DNA of 64,000 nt from Streptomyces roseofulvus (GCF_039534915.1 NZ_BAAAWE010000001.1:6758001-6822000), one strand, 5' to 3'. Counted from the first letter of the stretch, positions 17,515 to 26,238 are shown. Translations and numbers: made by a program. The notes: generated by a model not told the origin, from the sequence alone.

Positions 17515-18159
17515 CTACGGCTCCCCGACCGATCCACGGAGCAGGTCACCGACGGTCTGGAAGGAGTCGACTCTGTGCTGCGCGCGGCGGGCCCGTTCCT
17601 CCGGGTCCGGCGTGAAGAGAGCCTGCCGTCCCGGGTGGTAGGTGCTGACCACTTTCAGACTCCGTTCGCGGACAGCTCCGGGATGCGTCTTGAGCAGGCG
17701 GCGCCACGCGTCCTGGGCTTCGCCGCCCTGGAGAAGCACGACCTCGACCTTCGGCATCAGTTCCAGCAGTTGCTTCAGGACCTCGATGCCGGCCTGGACC
17801 TCGGCCACCTTCGGCGAGCGGTTGATGTACCAGGGGTAGGCATTCCAGGGAGTGACATCTCTTGGTGCGATCCCCGCCTCCTCGAAGAGCTGGACCTGAA
17901 GCTCCGCTGTCGGATCGTCGTTCTCCACGCACAGGAATCCCGAGCCGGCCCCCTCCTGCGTCTTGGGGCCCGGGTCCCGGAGGATCGACAGGACGCGCGC
18001 CTCCACGCCCCCGTGCCAGGGAGCGACATGCGGCATCCAGCCACGCCCGTCCTGGTCGCGCAAAGCGTCGACCATCTCGTTGACCGGACGTACATGGGGG
18101 GCATAGCGCCCCTGCTCCTGCTCTATCCGGAACGCCTCTTCGCGCATTTGCCTCGCCAT
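17515..18159 (-). CDS. Uracil-DNA glycosylase-superfamily protein
   Basis: 214 aa. ATG 18159 follows a strong AGGAGGAAGC. Motifs of the UDG fold: ARVLSILRDPGPKTQEG (motif A region, with DPG), CVENDDPTAELQ, VTPWNAYPWYIN, VVLLQGGEAQDAWRRLL and near the end VVSTYHPGRQAL, matching the HPS/HPG motif B loop. Members remove uracil or damaged bases, or bind DNA covalently (UdgX). The exact subfamily is unclear. As cargo of a mobile element it could act in DNA repair or as a defence/anti-defence protein, which is inference. Confidence 0.75.
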   Translation of the reverse strand: MARQMREEAFRIEQEQGRYAPHVRPVNEMVDALRDQDGRGWMPHVAPWHGGVEARVLSILRDPGPKTQEGAGSGFLCVENDDPTAELQVQLFEEAGIAPRDVTPWNAYPWYINRSPKVAEVQAGIEVLKQLLELMPKVEVVLLQGGEAQDAWRRLLKTHPGAVRERSLKVVSTYHPGRQALFTPDPEERARRAQHRVDSFQTVGDLLRGSVGEP

Positions 18160-18311
18160 GCTTCCTCCTGTGCCGACTTCCGCTATCGCGGGGACCCTAC
18201 CGGGCATGTCTGACGGCGGGCTCCTGGAGCAGGCGCAGGAGGACGAGTAACGACGGAAGCTCCGGGCGGCTCTGGTGTTCAGGGGATGATGCAGCCACCA
18301 CTCCGCGTTGC

Positions 18312-18713
18312 TCAGGACTGTCCTCGCAAGGGGAGGACGTTACTGATGTCCGCTGCAGGTGCTGCTGGGCGGTCGTGGGTGAGGACTGCTGCAGCGAGGG
18401 TGAGGCGGGTGATCTGCTGGCGCAGTTCCTGGATCTCGGCGTTTCGGTCGGCCACGGTCTGTTTGAGCTGCGCGACGGTTCGGCGCAGCCTTTTCTCGTC
18501 CTCCGGGATTTGGGCGGTCTCGGTGCGGACACGTTCGAAGAACTCGTTCTTCAGGTCAGCGTGCCGCTTCATCAAAGCCATGCGGTGGACACCAGCCTCG
18601 GCAGCGAGGGCGGTGGAGGTGAGGCCGCCGTTGGACACCGTGGCCCGGCCTGTAAGGAGCCGGTCCATGGCCTGTCGGATGCGGGTGCGTTCGGCCTGGT
18701 GGTCGGTGTTCAT
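18312..18713 (-). CDS. DUF6262-like coiled-coil protein (TnpC-like partner of recombinases)
   Basis: 133 aa. ATG 18713 overlaps the recombinase stop as TGATG. The N-terminal half looks like a helix-turn-helix (TSTALAAEAGVHRMALMKRH). The second half is a long heptad-rich helix (DEKRLRRTVAQLKQTVADRN, AEIQELRQQITRL), a probable coiled coil. Proteins of this type accompany the two large recombinases in Tn554-like elements (TnpC) and influence insertion. Last gene of the four-gene operon. Confidence 0.75.
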   Translation of the reverse strand: MNTDHQAERTRIRQAMDRLLTGRATVSNGGLTSTALAAEAGVHRMALMKRHADLKNEFFERVRTETAQIPEDEKRLRRTVAQLKQTVADRNAEIQELRQQITRLTLAAAVLTHDRPAAPAADISNVLPLRGQS

Positions 18714-20833
18714 CACGGGGCCTCGGGACTCTGTGCGGTGGCTTCGTGGGTGGTGGCGGTGTCGCGGAGCCGGTCGGCGTTGGTGTGTAGGCGCCTCGCG
18801 AGCGGGGTGGGGAGGTGCCCGGCGAGCTGGTCGAGTTCGGCGGCGCGCTGGCGCAGTAGGCGGGCGTGGGTGTCGGTGCGGACGGTGTTGCCGCAGCCGG
18901 GGCGGCAGTCGTATTGGCGGGGTCCGGTTGCGCCGGGGCCTGGGTTGCACAGGGCGATGTCGTGCTGGAAGGCACAGATCAGCAGGGTGTCGGGATTGTC
19001 GTAGAGAACGATGCCGTCGCGTGCGAGGTAGGCGCGGGCTTTGTGGACGAAGGTCCGCGGGACGATACGTCCTTCGAAGCGGGGGGCTTGGGCGGCGGCG
19101 GTGAGGGCCCGGCTGGCTGCGGGGCCGGAAATGCGTTCGCCGGTGGCGAGCTGGTCGCGCAGTCGGGCGGCGGTGTCGGCGGCGGCCAGGGCGGTCTCGA
19201 CGTCGAGGACGGTGTGGATGCCGCCGCGGCTGCGGGTGCCGTAGCGGCTGGAGGTGCGGGCGTCCAGGACGGTGCGCATGTGGCCGTACTGGATGGCCAG
19301 GGCGATCAGGCCGCCGGGGCGGCGGGCGATGTGCCAGGCCAGGGTCCTACGGAAGCGGCTGACCTTGATGGGGCCGTGGGGGTCGTCGGGGATGTGCTGG
19401 CCGGTAAGGCCCCGGGCGGTGGCCTCGTGGTTGATCCAGGCGGTGAAGTCGTTGATCCGCAGGTTCAGGCCCCCGGTCTGCAGGGACCCGCCGGGCCGGC
19501 CGCTGTAGTGGGCGGCACTGAAGAGGAGTTCCCCGGCGGGCACCATCTGTTCCAGGACGCGGATGGCGTTGACGACCGGCGTGATGGCCACCCATGGGAC
19601 GGCACGGATCTCGCCGGCGGAGAGGTGATGGCCGTCGGTGTCGGTGACGTTCTTGAAGTGGCGGGAGCGGATCAGGTGCCGGCCCGTGGTGTCGTCGGGT
19701 TCGGGGTCGGGGCAGCATCCTGAGCGCAGGTTCAAGACCTCCTGGGGACGCATGCCGGTCAGGTATAGGCACACGATGGCGGCCGCTGTGCTGAGGTGGC
19801 GCATCAGCTGGGGCACATCGTGGAAGTCCATGGCCGTACGCCAGGGCCTGCCGTCGAGCGATCCTCGGACGGGAACGTTCATCGGGCAGGGACCAGGTCT
19901 CTGCGCCACAAGATCGCCCACGCCGTACTGCTCGACGAACTGGAGGACCTGCCACCTGCTGGCGCCGGTGACCGCACCGACGTAGGACCTGGCCAGCAGA
20001 GGCCGGCCTGCACCCGCGGTGGCCGGCAGCGGGCCGCCGTCACGCACCAGTGGCAGCAGGAACTCTTCCAGTGCGGCCGCGGTGGCCGGGGTTCCCTGGT
20101 TGGTGCGGGCGAGACCGAGCAACCGGCGGCGTTCGGCCGAGGCGGCGAGGATGTCGCCGGCAAAGTCGTCGACGAACCGCATGGCCCAGATGAGCAGCGG
20201 CCCGAGAACCTGCGGGTCGAGGGGCTCGGTGGCATTCTCGGCCCGGGCGCCGCCGACGGCGGGCAGGAAGTCGTCCACCCCTTCGGTGTCCCACGGCGGG
20301 CGGGCGATACCGGCCGGGGCGGCGGAGAGCCGGTCGAAGGCCCACAGGTCCGTCAGGCGGGCGCAGGTCAGCGCCCCGGTGGCGCGCGAGACCGTAGCCA
20401 GGCGCTCGTGGACGTAGGCCCGCCACAGCGTGTCGGTGCAGCCGGCCAGGTCGGTAACGTGCTGCCGGGCGAGCCAGCGGGCGAGCTTCATCCACTCGGT
20501 GCAGGTGGCGTAGAGATCGCCGGCTGAGGTGCGGGCCTTGGCCTGCACGCCGCGGGTGTGGAGGTAGGTGGGGCGCAGCCAGCCGTTGATCATCGTCCAG
20601 GCGGTCAGCTTCAGCTGACCGCGCAGTGAGGGTGTGCAGTTCTTCCAGTAGATGCGGGGCAGCGCGCTGGCAGGGTTGTCGACGAGCGGGGCGAGCGACC
20701 AGACGGGTTCCTGGTAGGTGGAGTTGGGGTGAGTGTTGCCGGGGCTGATCCACTTCGCCAGCACCACCGGGGTTTCCGGCGTGGGCATGGGCAGCGTGTA
20801 AGGGTCGTCGTCGGCGCCTTGGGCGGCGGTCAT
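18713..20833 (-). CDS. Large tyrosine-recombinase-like integrase, third gene of transposition operon
   Basis: 706 aa. ATG 20833 overlaps the upstream stop in ATGA. Catalytic-domain marks are box I Arg in CLYLTGMRPQEVLNLRSG, FRRTLAWHIARR (box II position), YGHMRTVLDARTSSRYG (His and candidate Tyr). The long N-terminal region is helical. The C-terminus has a Cys-rich stretch (CAFQHDIALCNPGPG, DCRPGCGNTVRT), possibly zinc-binding. Together with its neighbours it forms a multi-recombinase transposition unit. Confidence 0.8.
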   Translation of the reverse strand: MTAAQGADDDPYTLPMPTPETPVVLAKWISPGNTHPNSTYQEPVWSLAPLVDNPASALPRIYWKNCTPSLRGQLKLTAWTMINGWLRPTYLHTRGVQAKARTSAGDLYATCTEWMKLARWLARQHVTDLAGCTDTLWRAYVHERLATVSRATGALTCARLTDLWAFDRLSAAPAGIARPPWDTEGVDDFLPAVGGARAENATEPLDPQVLGPLLIWAMRFVDDFAGDILAASAERRRLLGLARTNQGTPATAAALEEFLLPLVRDGGPLPATAGAGRPLLARSYVGAVTGASRWQVLQFVEQYGVGDLVAQRPGPCPMNVPVRGSLDGRPWRTAMDFHDVPQLMRHLSTAAAIVCLYLTGMRPQEVLNLRSGCCPDPEPDDTTGRHLIRSRHFKNVTDTDGHHLSAGEIRAVPWVAITPVVNAIRVLEQMVPAGELLFSAAHYSGRPGGSLQTGGLNLRINDFTAWINHEATARGLTGQHIPDDPHGPIKVSRFRRTLAWHIARRPGGLIALAIQYGHMRTVLDARTSSRYGTRSRGGIHTVLDVETALAAADTAARLRDQLATGERISGPAASRALTAAAQAPRFEGRIVPRTFVHKARAYLARDGIVLYDNPDTLLICAFQHDIALCNPGPGATGPRQYDCRPGCGNTVRTDTHARLLRQRAAELDQLAGHLPTPLARRLHTNADRLRDTATTHEATAQSPEAP

Positions 20834-22551
20834 GGTCGGAGGGTTCCCTTCACCAGCAGGTGGACCAGGGTGTGGTCGTCGGTGTCGGCCCGGCTGCTGG
20901 CTGTATCCCAGGCGGGCGGGCCGGTCTTGTCGCGCAGGTCGTTCAGGCGGGCGAAGTGCTCTGCCCACCGCGCGTGCCAGACCTCGGCGGGCAGCACGGA
21001 GCGCAGACTGCGCAGTTCCTGGTGCAGGTAGGCCAGGCGCGGGTGATGGCCGGGGTGGATGTGAGCGTTGCGGCAGCCCAGGCACAGCAAGAAATCCGCC
21101 GCGCAGCCCCCGGCGCCGTCCGGCCAGGGACTGGAGGTTTCGTCCGCGCAGTCGGCGGTGGCGGTCGCGGTGTGGCCGGGATCGGCCGCGCCGGTGAGCC
21201 GGCCGCCGAACACAGCGGCCCGCGCCTGGGCCAGGGCCTCGTGGGCGCCTTCGGTGAAGACGTCCCGGGATGCGTGCTGGACCTGTTCGTCGGGCAGTAC
21301 GTACACGCTCTCGTACGTGCCCGGGGCGTGCTGGAGCGGGCGGCCCTCGCGGATCACCGCTGCGCGGCGGCTGCGCTGGAACGGCGACCCGGACATCCCC
21401 TGGGCCTTGCCCCACTTCTGCGCGTCGCCGTCGGTGATGCCGACGATCAGCGGGCCGAGGAAGGCGGGCCTGAGCGGGGCGCGATGCGACTTGCTGGGGT
21501 AGTTCCGGCGCGCCACCATCAGCCGGTCCGTTCCTGGGGCGAGGACGGCGGCGAGACGGCGGGCGAAGGCGGTGGCCTCCAGCGCCTGGGCGATCAGCCG
21601 CCCGGGCGAGCTCGGGCCGGTGTCGGCCACGTTCTCCGTCGAGAACCAGCGGCCGCCGCCCTGGCGCCGCTTCTCCACCTGGATCCGGTAGACCGGCGCC
21701 GTGTCCGTACCGGCTGACGGCGCTGTGGTCGGTGCGGGCAGACGTTCGTAGACGGACAGGTTCCAGCCGAATCGGTGAGTCAGCAGCACGCCGAGGGCAG
21801 TGAGCTCCGAGCGGTCCAGATACAGCCGGCCCCAGGTGTCCTCCCAGCTCGTACCGCCCACCAGCCTCCGCTCGGAGCTCACTGCACGGTCGTGGTCGGG
21901 GAGATGGCCGGTACGGGCCAGGTGGTCGAGAAGCGCACCGAGCCGCGCTTCGCGACTGCCCCGGGGCAGTTCACCGGACCTCCAGCGGTCCAGTAGGCGA
22001 GCGTTGTCCCGCACCCGCAGGAGCGCAGCGCGGAACTGCCGCTGCGCGGCCAGCACCACGTGGTGCTGCTCCTGGGCGTCGAAGGCCCGGCGCTTCGAGG
22101 GATGGGTGGGCAGACGCCGCAGAAGCTCCTCGGCAACCGGCCCGGCGGCCAGCCGCTCGTCCAGCTTCAACAGCGGCCTGATGTGACGCATGAGGCTGAT
22201 GCCCCCGCTGGTGGCAATGTTCCGGGCCCGCCACCGCTTGAGCATCGCGGCGGTGAGACCGTCCAGGTCCTCGACCACGTCTGGCTGCTCGGCGACAAAA
22301 CGGGCGAACGCTCCCAGCGCCGTCCAGTAGGCCGTCGCGGTCTCCAGGCTGTTCCACCGGGCCGACCTGGTGGCGAACAAACGGGCCAGGGAACGCTGCA
22401 TCGGCTCGGCGACAGGCAGGCCGGCGAAGTCGAACCGGCAGTATGTGTCCTCGCTCGAGGCGATGGTCACCACCAGCTCGTCGGCAGCCAGCGGCTCGGC
22501 AGCGCGGTGTCCGGCCGGAGGCATAGCGGCCCGGCGCCCCCGCCTGCTCAT
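20830..22551 (-). CDS. Tyrosine-recombinase-like protein, second gene of transposition operon
   Basis: 573 aa. ATG 22551 overlaps the previous stop in ATGA, and its own stop overlaps the next ATG. The N-terminal SAM-like core-binding region reads RWNSLETATAYWTALGAFAR and GISLMRHIRPLLKLDERL. Catalytic motifs are weak: VYERLPAPTT and KSHRAPLRPAF are candidates but no clean R-HxxR-Y set is visible. A Cys/His cluster (CLGCRNAHIHPGHHPRLAYL) lies near the C-terminus, as in TnpB-type recombinases of Tn554-like elements. Likely an accessory or divergent recombinase. Confidence 0.7.
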   Translation of the reverse strand: MSRRGRRAAMPPAGHRAAEPLAADELVVTIASSEDTYCRFDFAGLPVAEPMQRSLARLFATRSARWNSLETATAYWTALGAFARFVAEQPDVVEDLDGLTAAMLKRWRARNIATSGGISLMRHIRPLLKLDERLAAGPVAEELLRRLPTHPSKRRAFDAQEQHHVVLAAQRQFRAALLRVRDNARLLDRWRSGELPRGSREARLGALLDHLARTGHLPDHDRAVSSERRLVGGTSWEDTWGRLYLDRSELTALGVLLTHRFGWNLSVYERLPAPTTAPSAGTDTAPVYRIQVEKRRQGGGRWFSTENVADTGPSSPGRLIAQALEATAFARRLAAVLAPGTDRLMVARRNYPSKSHRAPLRPAFLGPLIVGITDGDAQKWGKAQGMSGSPFQRSRRAAVIREGRPLQHAPGTYESVYVLPDEQVQHASRDVFTEGAHEALAQARAAVFGGRLTGAADPGHTATATADCADETSSPWPDGAGGCAADFLLCLGCRNAHIHPGHHPRLAYLHQELRSLRSVLPAEVWHARWAEHFARLNDLRDKTGPPAWDTASSRADTDDHTLVHLLVKGTLRP

Positions 22552-24086
22552 CCGTCCGCCCGCTCGGCCAGCAGGATGTCGATGTCCTGGATACCCTGCG
22601 ACTCGCGGGCAAGGCAGGCGAACACCCCGTCCAGGTCCTCTGCAGGACGCACCCCAGCGGTTTCGGCGCATCCTGCGGCCAGGACCGACTCCAGCTCCAG
22701 GTGCGCGACCGGAGCAAGGTAATGGCGCTTCGTGGTCTCCACATCGGCGTGTCCGAGCAGGGTCTTCACCAACCACCACGGATCACCGAACAGCATCGCG
22801 AAATCCCGGCGATCCGCCTTCGTCAACCCGAGCCGGGACTCCAGCAGCGTGTTCAGCAGGACCAGCATGTAGAGCGCGTACGAATGCCGGGCGGCCAGCG
22901 GCGTCGCGTACGGACTCCGGCCACGAACCTCCGCCAGCCTCAGACCGCGTCCCACCATCCGCTCCGGGGCGGTGAGCAAGACCTGCTCGCAGCGCTGGTT
23001 GGCCTGACTGAAGACCCCGTTCCACCGCTCCGGCGCCATCGGCAGGCCCTGCTCGGTGAGCCACAGCCAGGCCGGCTCCGGTCCGTCCGGGCCGTCGACG
23101 AACAGCAACTGCCGCTCCCGCCACCCCAAACGCCCCAGTTCCTGCCGGCCTGCGACACCGTGCCGGTCTACCCACTCCACCACCGGCCTGCGGCCCCGCC
23201 TCACTCCCGTGACCAGCCTCAACTCGGCAAGACGCTCGTACCGGCCCTGCTGCTGAGCGCGCTGGACGGCCCAGGCGCGCTCCGAGGCGATGTACGCCTC
23301 GACCTGCCCGACCGCGTCCACCGTGGCGTAGAAGACCCGGCCCACCTTCGCCCGGGTGACGGCCGCGGCGACCTGCCCGTGGCAGTAGCGGCCATGGCGC
23401 AGCCTCTCGACAGGCACCTCGAAGGTGAGCAGCGAGCCGCCCTCCTGGCGCCGCAGACCGGAGCCGAGCAGCAGCTGGACAAAGCTGGTGTTGCGCAGCT
23501 CGGTCCTCGACTCCCACCCGGCCGCCGGTAACCCGAGGCCCAGGTGGCCGCGCAGCCCGATGTCCGACCACAAACGCCACGTCCGCGGCGTCAGCCACAG
23601 CACGTTGGAGCTGACAGAGTCCGCGGCCCGGTCCTCGCGCCGTCCGACGTCCACAGGCAGCGGCTCAACCCCCGCCCACCGAAACAGCTTGGTGAATGCG
23701 GCTGCCTCCCGGTTCCACTTCGTCCCGCCGATGCGCTTCGGGTTCTCCACCGCCCGGCACCGCCAGTCGCGGTAATCCGCCAGATCCCTGCGGCTCGCCC
23801 TTCGCCAGAAAACCCCGCGCGAGGACAGGAAAGTCAACAGCGGCCGAATGTCCGTCGCGTAGTTCCGCTTCGTCTCCCGCTCCAAGCGCCGGAACGAGTC
23901 GGACAGGACGAACTCCAGGAGCCCCGCATCGACGGTGCCGTCCGGCCCCACGAACACCGGATCACCAGGCCGAAGACCGATCCGGGCCACCGCTGCCGGC
24001 AAGTCCCGAACCCCGAGAACATCCTCATCGGGGAGGACACCCCAGCGGCCCGGATCCGGTACCCACACCACTTGCCACTCGGCCAA
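22548..24086 (-). CDS. Tyrosine recombinase, first gene of transposition operon
   Basis: 512 aa from TTG 24086 with GGGAGG about 8 nt upstream. The N-terminal core-binding domain is about residues 60-170 (RLERETKRNYATDIRPLLTF). Catalytic residues: Arg in LLGSGLRRQEGGSLL, a box II region TPLAARHSYALYM (first His replaced), and LLGHADVETTKRHYLAP supplying His and the nucleophile Tyr. It starts 40 nt inside the element's right edge, as tnpA does in Tn554-like transposons. Probably catalyses excision and insertion with the two downstream recombinases. Confidence 0.85.
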   Translation of the reverse strand: MAEWQVVWVPDPGRWGVLPDEDVLGVRDLPAAVARIGLRPGDPVFVGPDGTVDAGLLEFVLSDSFRRLERETKRNYATDIRPLLTFLSSRGVFWRRASRRDLADYRDWRCRAVENPKRIGGTKWNREAAAFTKLFRWAGVEPLPVDVGRREDRAADSVSSNVLWLTPRTWRLWSDIGLRGHLGLGLPAAGWESRTELRNTSFVQLLLGSGLRRQEGGSLLTFEVPVERLRHGRYCHGQVAAAVTRAKVGRVFYATVDAVGQVEAYIASERAWAVQRAQQQGRYERLAELRLVTGVRRGRRPVVEWVDRHGVAGRQELGRLGWRERQLLFVDGPDGPEPAWLWLTEQGLPMAPERWNGVFSQANQRCEQVLLTAPERMVGRGLRLAEVRGRSPYATPLAARHSYALYMLVLLNTLLESRLGLTKADRRDFAMLFGDPWWLVKTLLGHADVETTKRHYLAPVAHLELESVLAAGCAETAGVRPAEDLDGVFACLARESQGIQDIDILLAERADG

Positions 24087-24097
24087 CCGACGCCTCC

Positions 24098-24125
24098 CTG
24101 ATGCGTGAACTCACAGAATCATCAG
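24098..24125. repeat. Terminal inverted repeat/hairpin at element's right edge
   Basis: CTGATG (24098-24103) and CATCAG (24120-24125) bracket GTGA/TCAC, forming an interrupted palindrome. Its outer end coincides with the last base before int homology resumes, so it may be the recombinase binding site. Confidence 0.5.
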
Positions 24126-24863
24126 GGAAGTCGCGTCGATGCCCCCCGACCCGGCTGCCGGAGACCTCGCCGATGCGCGCGGCGGTACACGCGGCGAAGA
24201 GCACCACCTCGCCCCAGCCGCGGTACTCGCCGTAGGAGGCGGCCACGAGCGCGTCGGCCAGCTCGACCAGCGCCTCCCGGTCCGGCGGTGTGAGGGCTTG
24301 GGGGTCAAGGAGTTCGTCCTCGGCCTGCTTGTACAGCCTCTGCCAGCCGGTGACGAGTGCTGGGTTGATCGGGATGATGCCGTCGCGGACCGCCTGTTCC
24401 ATGACGCGGACGAGGACGGCGAGGGTGTTCTTGACGGTGGACCGGCCGTACTCGTCGGCGATCCAGTTCTGCACGGTGCGGGTCGACCAGACCGTTGGTG
24501 ATCATCCGAACGGGCAGGTGCCCCAGCGAAGGCGCGACGCGAAGCCTCCACCCGGAGAGGTACGGGTCGCGCGTCTTCAATTCAATTCCGCGCAGGGCGA
24601 GTTCCATGTTGGCGTCGCCGTACGCCGGTCAGGTTCATCGTGGCCGTGGCGGGAGCGAGTCCTGCTTCGGCGGCTTCGATGATGGCCTGGATCCACTCCT
24701 GCGCTTCCTCCTCGCTGTCCTTCCCCTCGGACAGGGACCTCCGCCGTTTGGTGGTGGGGTCGAACCAGCGAACTCGGGCGCGGTACGGGTTTGGCCTGTC
24801 GGGTCTGTACTCGACGTCCGTCGAAAGTCGTACGCCGACGGGGACGGTTTCTATGTGCGGCAT
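24126..24863 (-). pseudogene. N-terminal part of split tyrosine recombinase (int), frameshifted
   Basis: From ATG 24863: YRARVRWFDPTTKRRRSLSE (arm-binding region) and EAQEWIQAIIEAAEAGLAP; a frameshift near 24625 to YGDANMELALRGIELKTRDP; another near 24485 to QNWIADEYGRSTVKNTLAVL; box I region FAACTAARIGEVSG; a third shift at a G-run near 24142; then GGIDATS, where the 12-kb insertion begins. The continuation is at 11570-12049. The order arm domain, SAM-like core, start of catalytic domain is normal for AICE/pSAM2-type integrases. Non-functional. Confidence 0.88.
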
Positions 24864-25093
24864 TGAGCCTTCCGGTCGGGCCCGGTGCGGCGGCTGTCCA
24901 GCCAGGTCTCAACATCGGCGGCGCTGTACATGACGACGCGCTCGGACATGGAAACGAAGGGAGGGCCCTGGGGTGGACGGGATGTTCGCCGGCGACGCAA
25001 GGTCGAAGCGTCGATGCGGAGGGCAGCGGCGAGCTCTCTGGTCGAGTATCAGGTGCCGGCGGAGAGGAGCGGACCATCGCATTGCTCGTTCAT
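24851..25093 (-). pseudogene. Excisionase (xis) with in-frame stop
   Basis: ATG 25093 opens MNEQCDGPLLSAGT, then TGA at 25051-25049, then the frame continues YSTRELAAALRIDASTLRRR, MSERVVMYSAADVETWLDSR to TAG at 24851. The HTH (winged MerR/AlpA-like) and the 13-nt overlap with int are typical of actinobacterial integrative elements. The internal stop breaks it unless a start after the stop is used, and none is evident. Confidence 0.75.
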
Positions 25094-25173
25094 GGTGCAC
25101 CTCGGTGCACGCGCGGGCTCGTCGGGGCCGAAGTCCGCTCTCACTTCCTGTGGGTGTCGAATCGGGCGGCCGT

Positions 25174-25617
25174 GTGACACTCACCGTGATCGTTCCGCGC
25201 ACGTCGTCGAGGAGCCTCGTGGAGTTGGTGGGGCGGGCGCTGCCCGCAATCGAGGAGCACGCCGACCAGGCCGCCGAGAGCGCCTGCCTGTGCGCGGACG
25301 CGGTGAGCGCCGGCGGTTGGAGCACGGTGGCCGCCGACGACGCCCTCACCGCGATCGACACCCTGGCCGAGGCGTTGGGCGGGATCGGCCCGGAGATCCA
25401 GGACGTCCTCGCCGCAGCGACAGCGGCGGCCTCCACCGCCCGGCGCCGTATGGGCCTGCCGGTGGACACCGAGCCGGAGCCGGCCGCCGCGGGCGCGGTC
25501 CCCTCCCCGCGTACGGGACGCAGGCCCCGCCGGCGCGGTCTCGGGCACGGGTTCAAGGGTGGCGGCGCCTCCCCCCAGCCCCCGCTCCGCCCCGCCTCGT
25601 CGTCGGGGCACGCATGA
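25174..25617 (+). CDS. Hypothetical alanine-rich helical protein
   Basis: 147 aa from GTG 25174. An in-frame GTG slightly upstream is an alternative, and neither has a strong ribosome binding site. Content: VPRTSSRSLVELVGRALPAI and TAIDTLAEALGGIGPEIQDV suggest a helical bundle with a Pro/Arg-rich tail. No family recognised. It lies just outside the element remnant, transcribed away from xis, with chromosomal codon use. Confidence 0.55.
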   Translation: MTLTVIVPRTSSRSLVELVGRALPAIEEHADQAAESACLCADAVSAGGWSTVAADDALTAIDTLAEALGGIGPEIQDVLAAATAAASTARRRMGLPVDTEPEPAAAGAVPSPRTGRRPRRRGLGHGFKGGGASPQPPLRPASSSGHA

Positions 25618-25979
25618 TCTTTCGGCCCCGGTCCTGCTGAGTTACGCGTGAGAGCGGGCGCGGGCCGCCGACCCGGGCCCGCTTCGTCGTCCGCGGTGGG
25701 TCCCGATATCTGTGCGGGCGGGATGAGAATTCGGCACGCGGCGCGAAGAGGATTACTGCCGCACAAAAGGAGCGTGGATATTTCCGCCGACTTTCGGGGC
25801 GATGTCGTGCTACCTTCGATTTCAGTTGCAGTTGTGGTTCCCGAAACTTCAAGTGCCCCAGCGGCCTCCAGGGCGGCAGGAGTACTTTTTTCATCTCCGG
25901 ATCATCCGGCGGGGCAATCATCACGGCGACATGGTTTCCGCACAGTGCGGATGCCGGTGATTCCCCGAAGGAGCAAGAC
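25618..25979. other. Leader region of the cold-shock gene
   Basis: About 360 bp with lower GC than its surroundings and no supported gene. It probably carries the csp promoter and a long 5' leader, a known feature of cold-shock genes. A short CCGCAC/GTGCGG hairpin sits near 25938-25950, before the ribosome binding site GAAGGAG. Confidence 0.45.
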
Positions 25980-26183
25980 ATGAGCACGGGTACCGTGAAG
26001 TGGTTCAACGCGGAAAAGGGCTTCGGCTTCATCGAGCAGGACGGCGGCGGCCCCGACGTCTTCGCCCACTACTCGAACATCGCCGCCCAGGGCTTCCGCG
26101 AGCTGCAGGAAGGCCAGAAGGTCAGCTTCGACATCGCGCAGGGCCAGAAGGGCCCGACGGCCGAGAACATCGTCGCCGCCTGA
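25980..26183 (+). CDS. Cold-shock protein (CspA family)
   Basis: 67 aa, the normal length. ATG 25980 follows GAAGGAGCAAGAC. One cold-shock domain with both RNA-binding motifs: KGFGFIEQD (RNP1) and DVFAHYSNI (RNP2), ending QKGPTAENIVAA. Binds single-stranded nucleic acid as an RNA chaperone. Followed by a strong terminator and then a DEAD-box helicase gene, a functional pairing in RNA remodelling. Confidence 0.97.
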   Translation: MSTGTVKWFNAEKGFGFIEQDGGGPDVFAHYSNIAAQGFRELQEGQKVSFDIAQGQKGPTAENIVAA

Positions 26184-26202
26184 TCCAGGCACGCACACCG
26201 CA

Positions 26203-26238
26203 GCTGGGGCCCGCATCCTTCGGGGTGCGGGCCCCAGC
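26203..26238 (+). terminator. Terminator of cold-shock gene
   Basis: GCTGGGGCCCGCATCC-TTCG-GGGTGCGGGCCCCAGC forms a 16-bp stem (one G-T pair) capped by a TTCG tetraloop, 20 nt past the stop. Confidence 0.9.

Larger units (their letters stand above)
12050..24125. mobile_element. ~12-kb element inserted into the tRNA-Pro element's int gene
   Basis: The int reading stops after ...GGIDATS at 24126 and resumes with WTVRRQT at 12049, so everything between is an insertion, on the reading that the two parts are one gene. The right edge carries a small inverted repeat, CTGATG...CATCAG, at 24098-24125. Immediately inside it begins the four-gene recombinase operon (24086 to 18312). The rest is cargo with both strands used. 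Exact ends are uncertain by about 10 bp, and no clear target-site duplication is seen. That fits Tn554-like elements, which do not duplicate the target. Confidence 0.75.
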
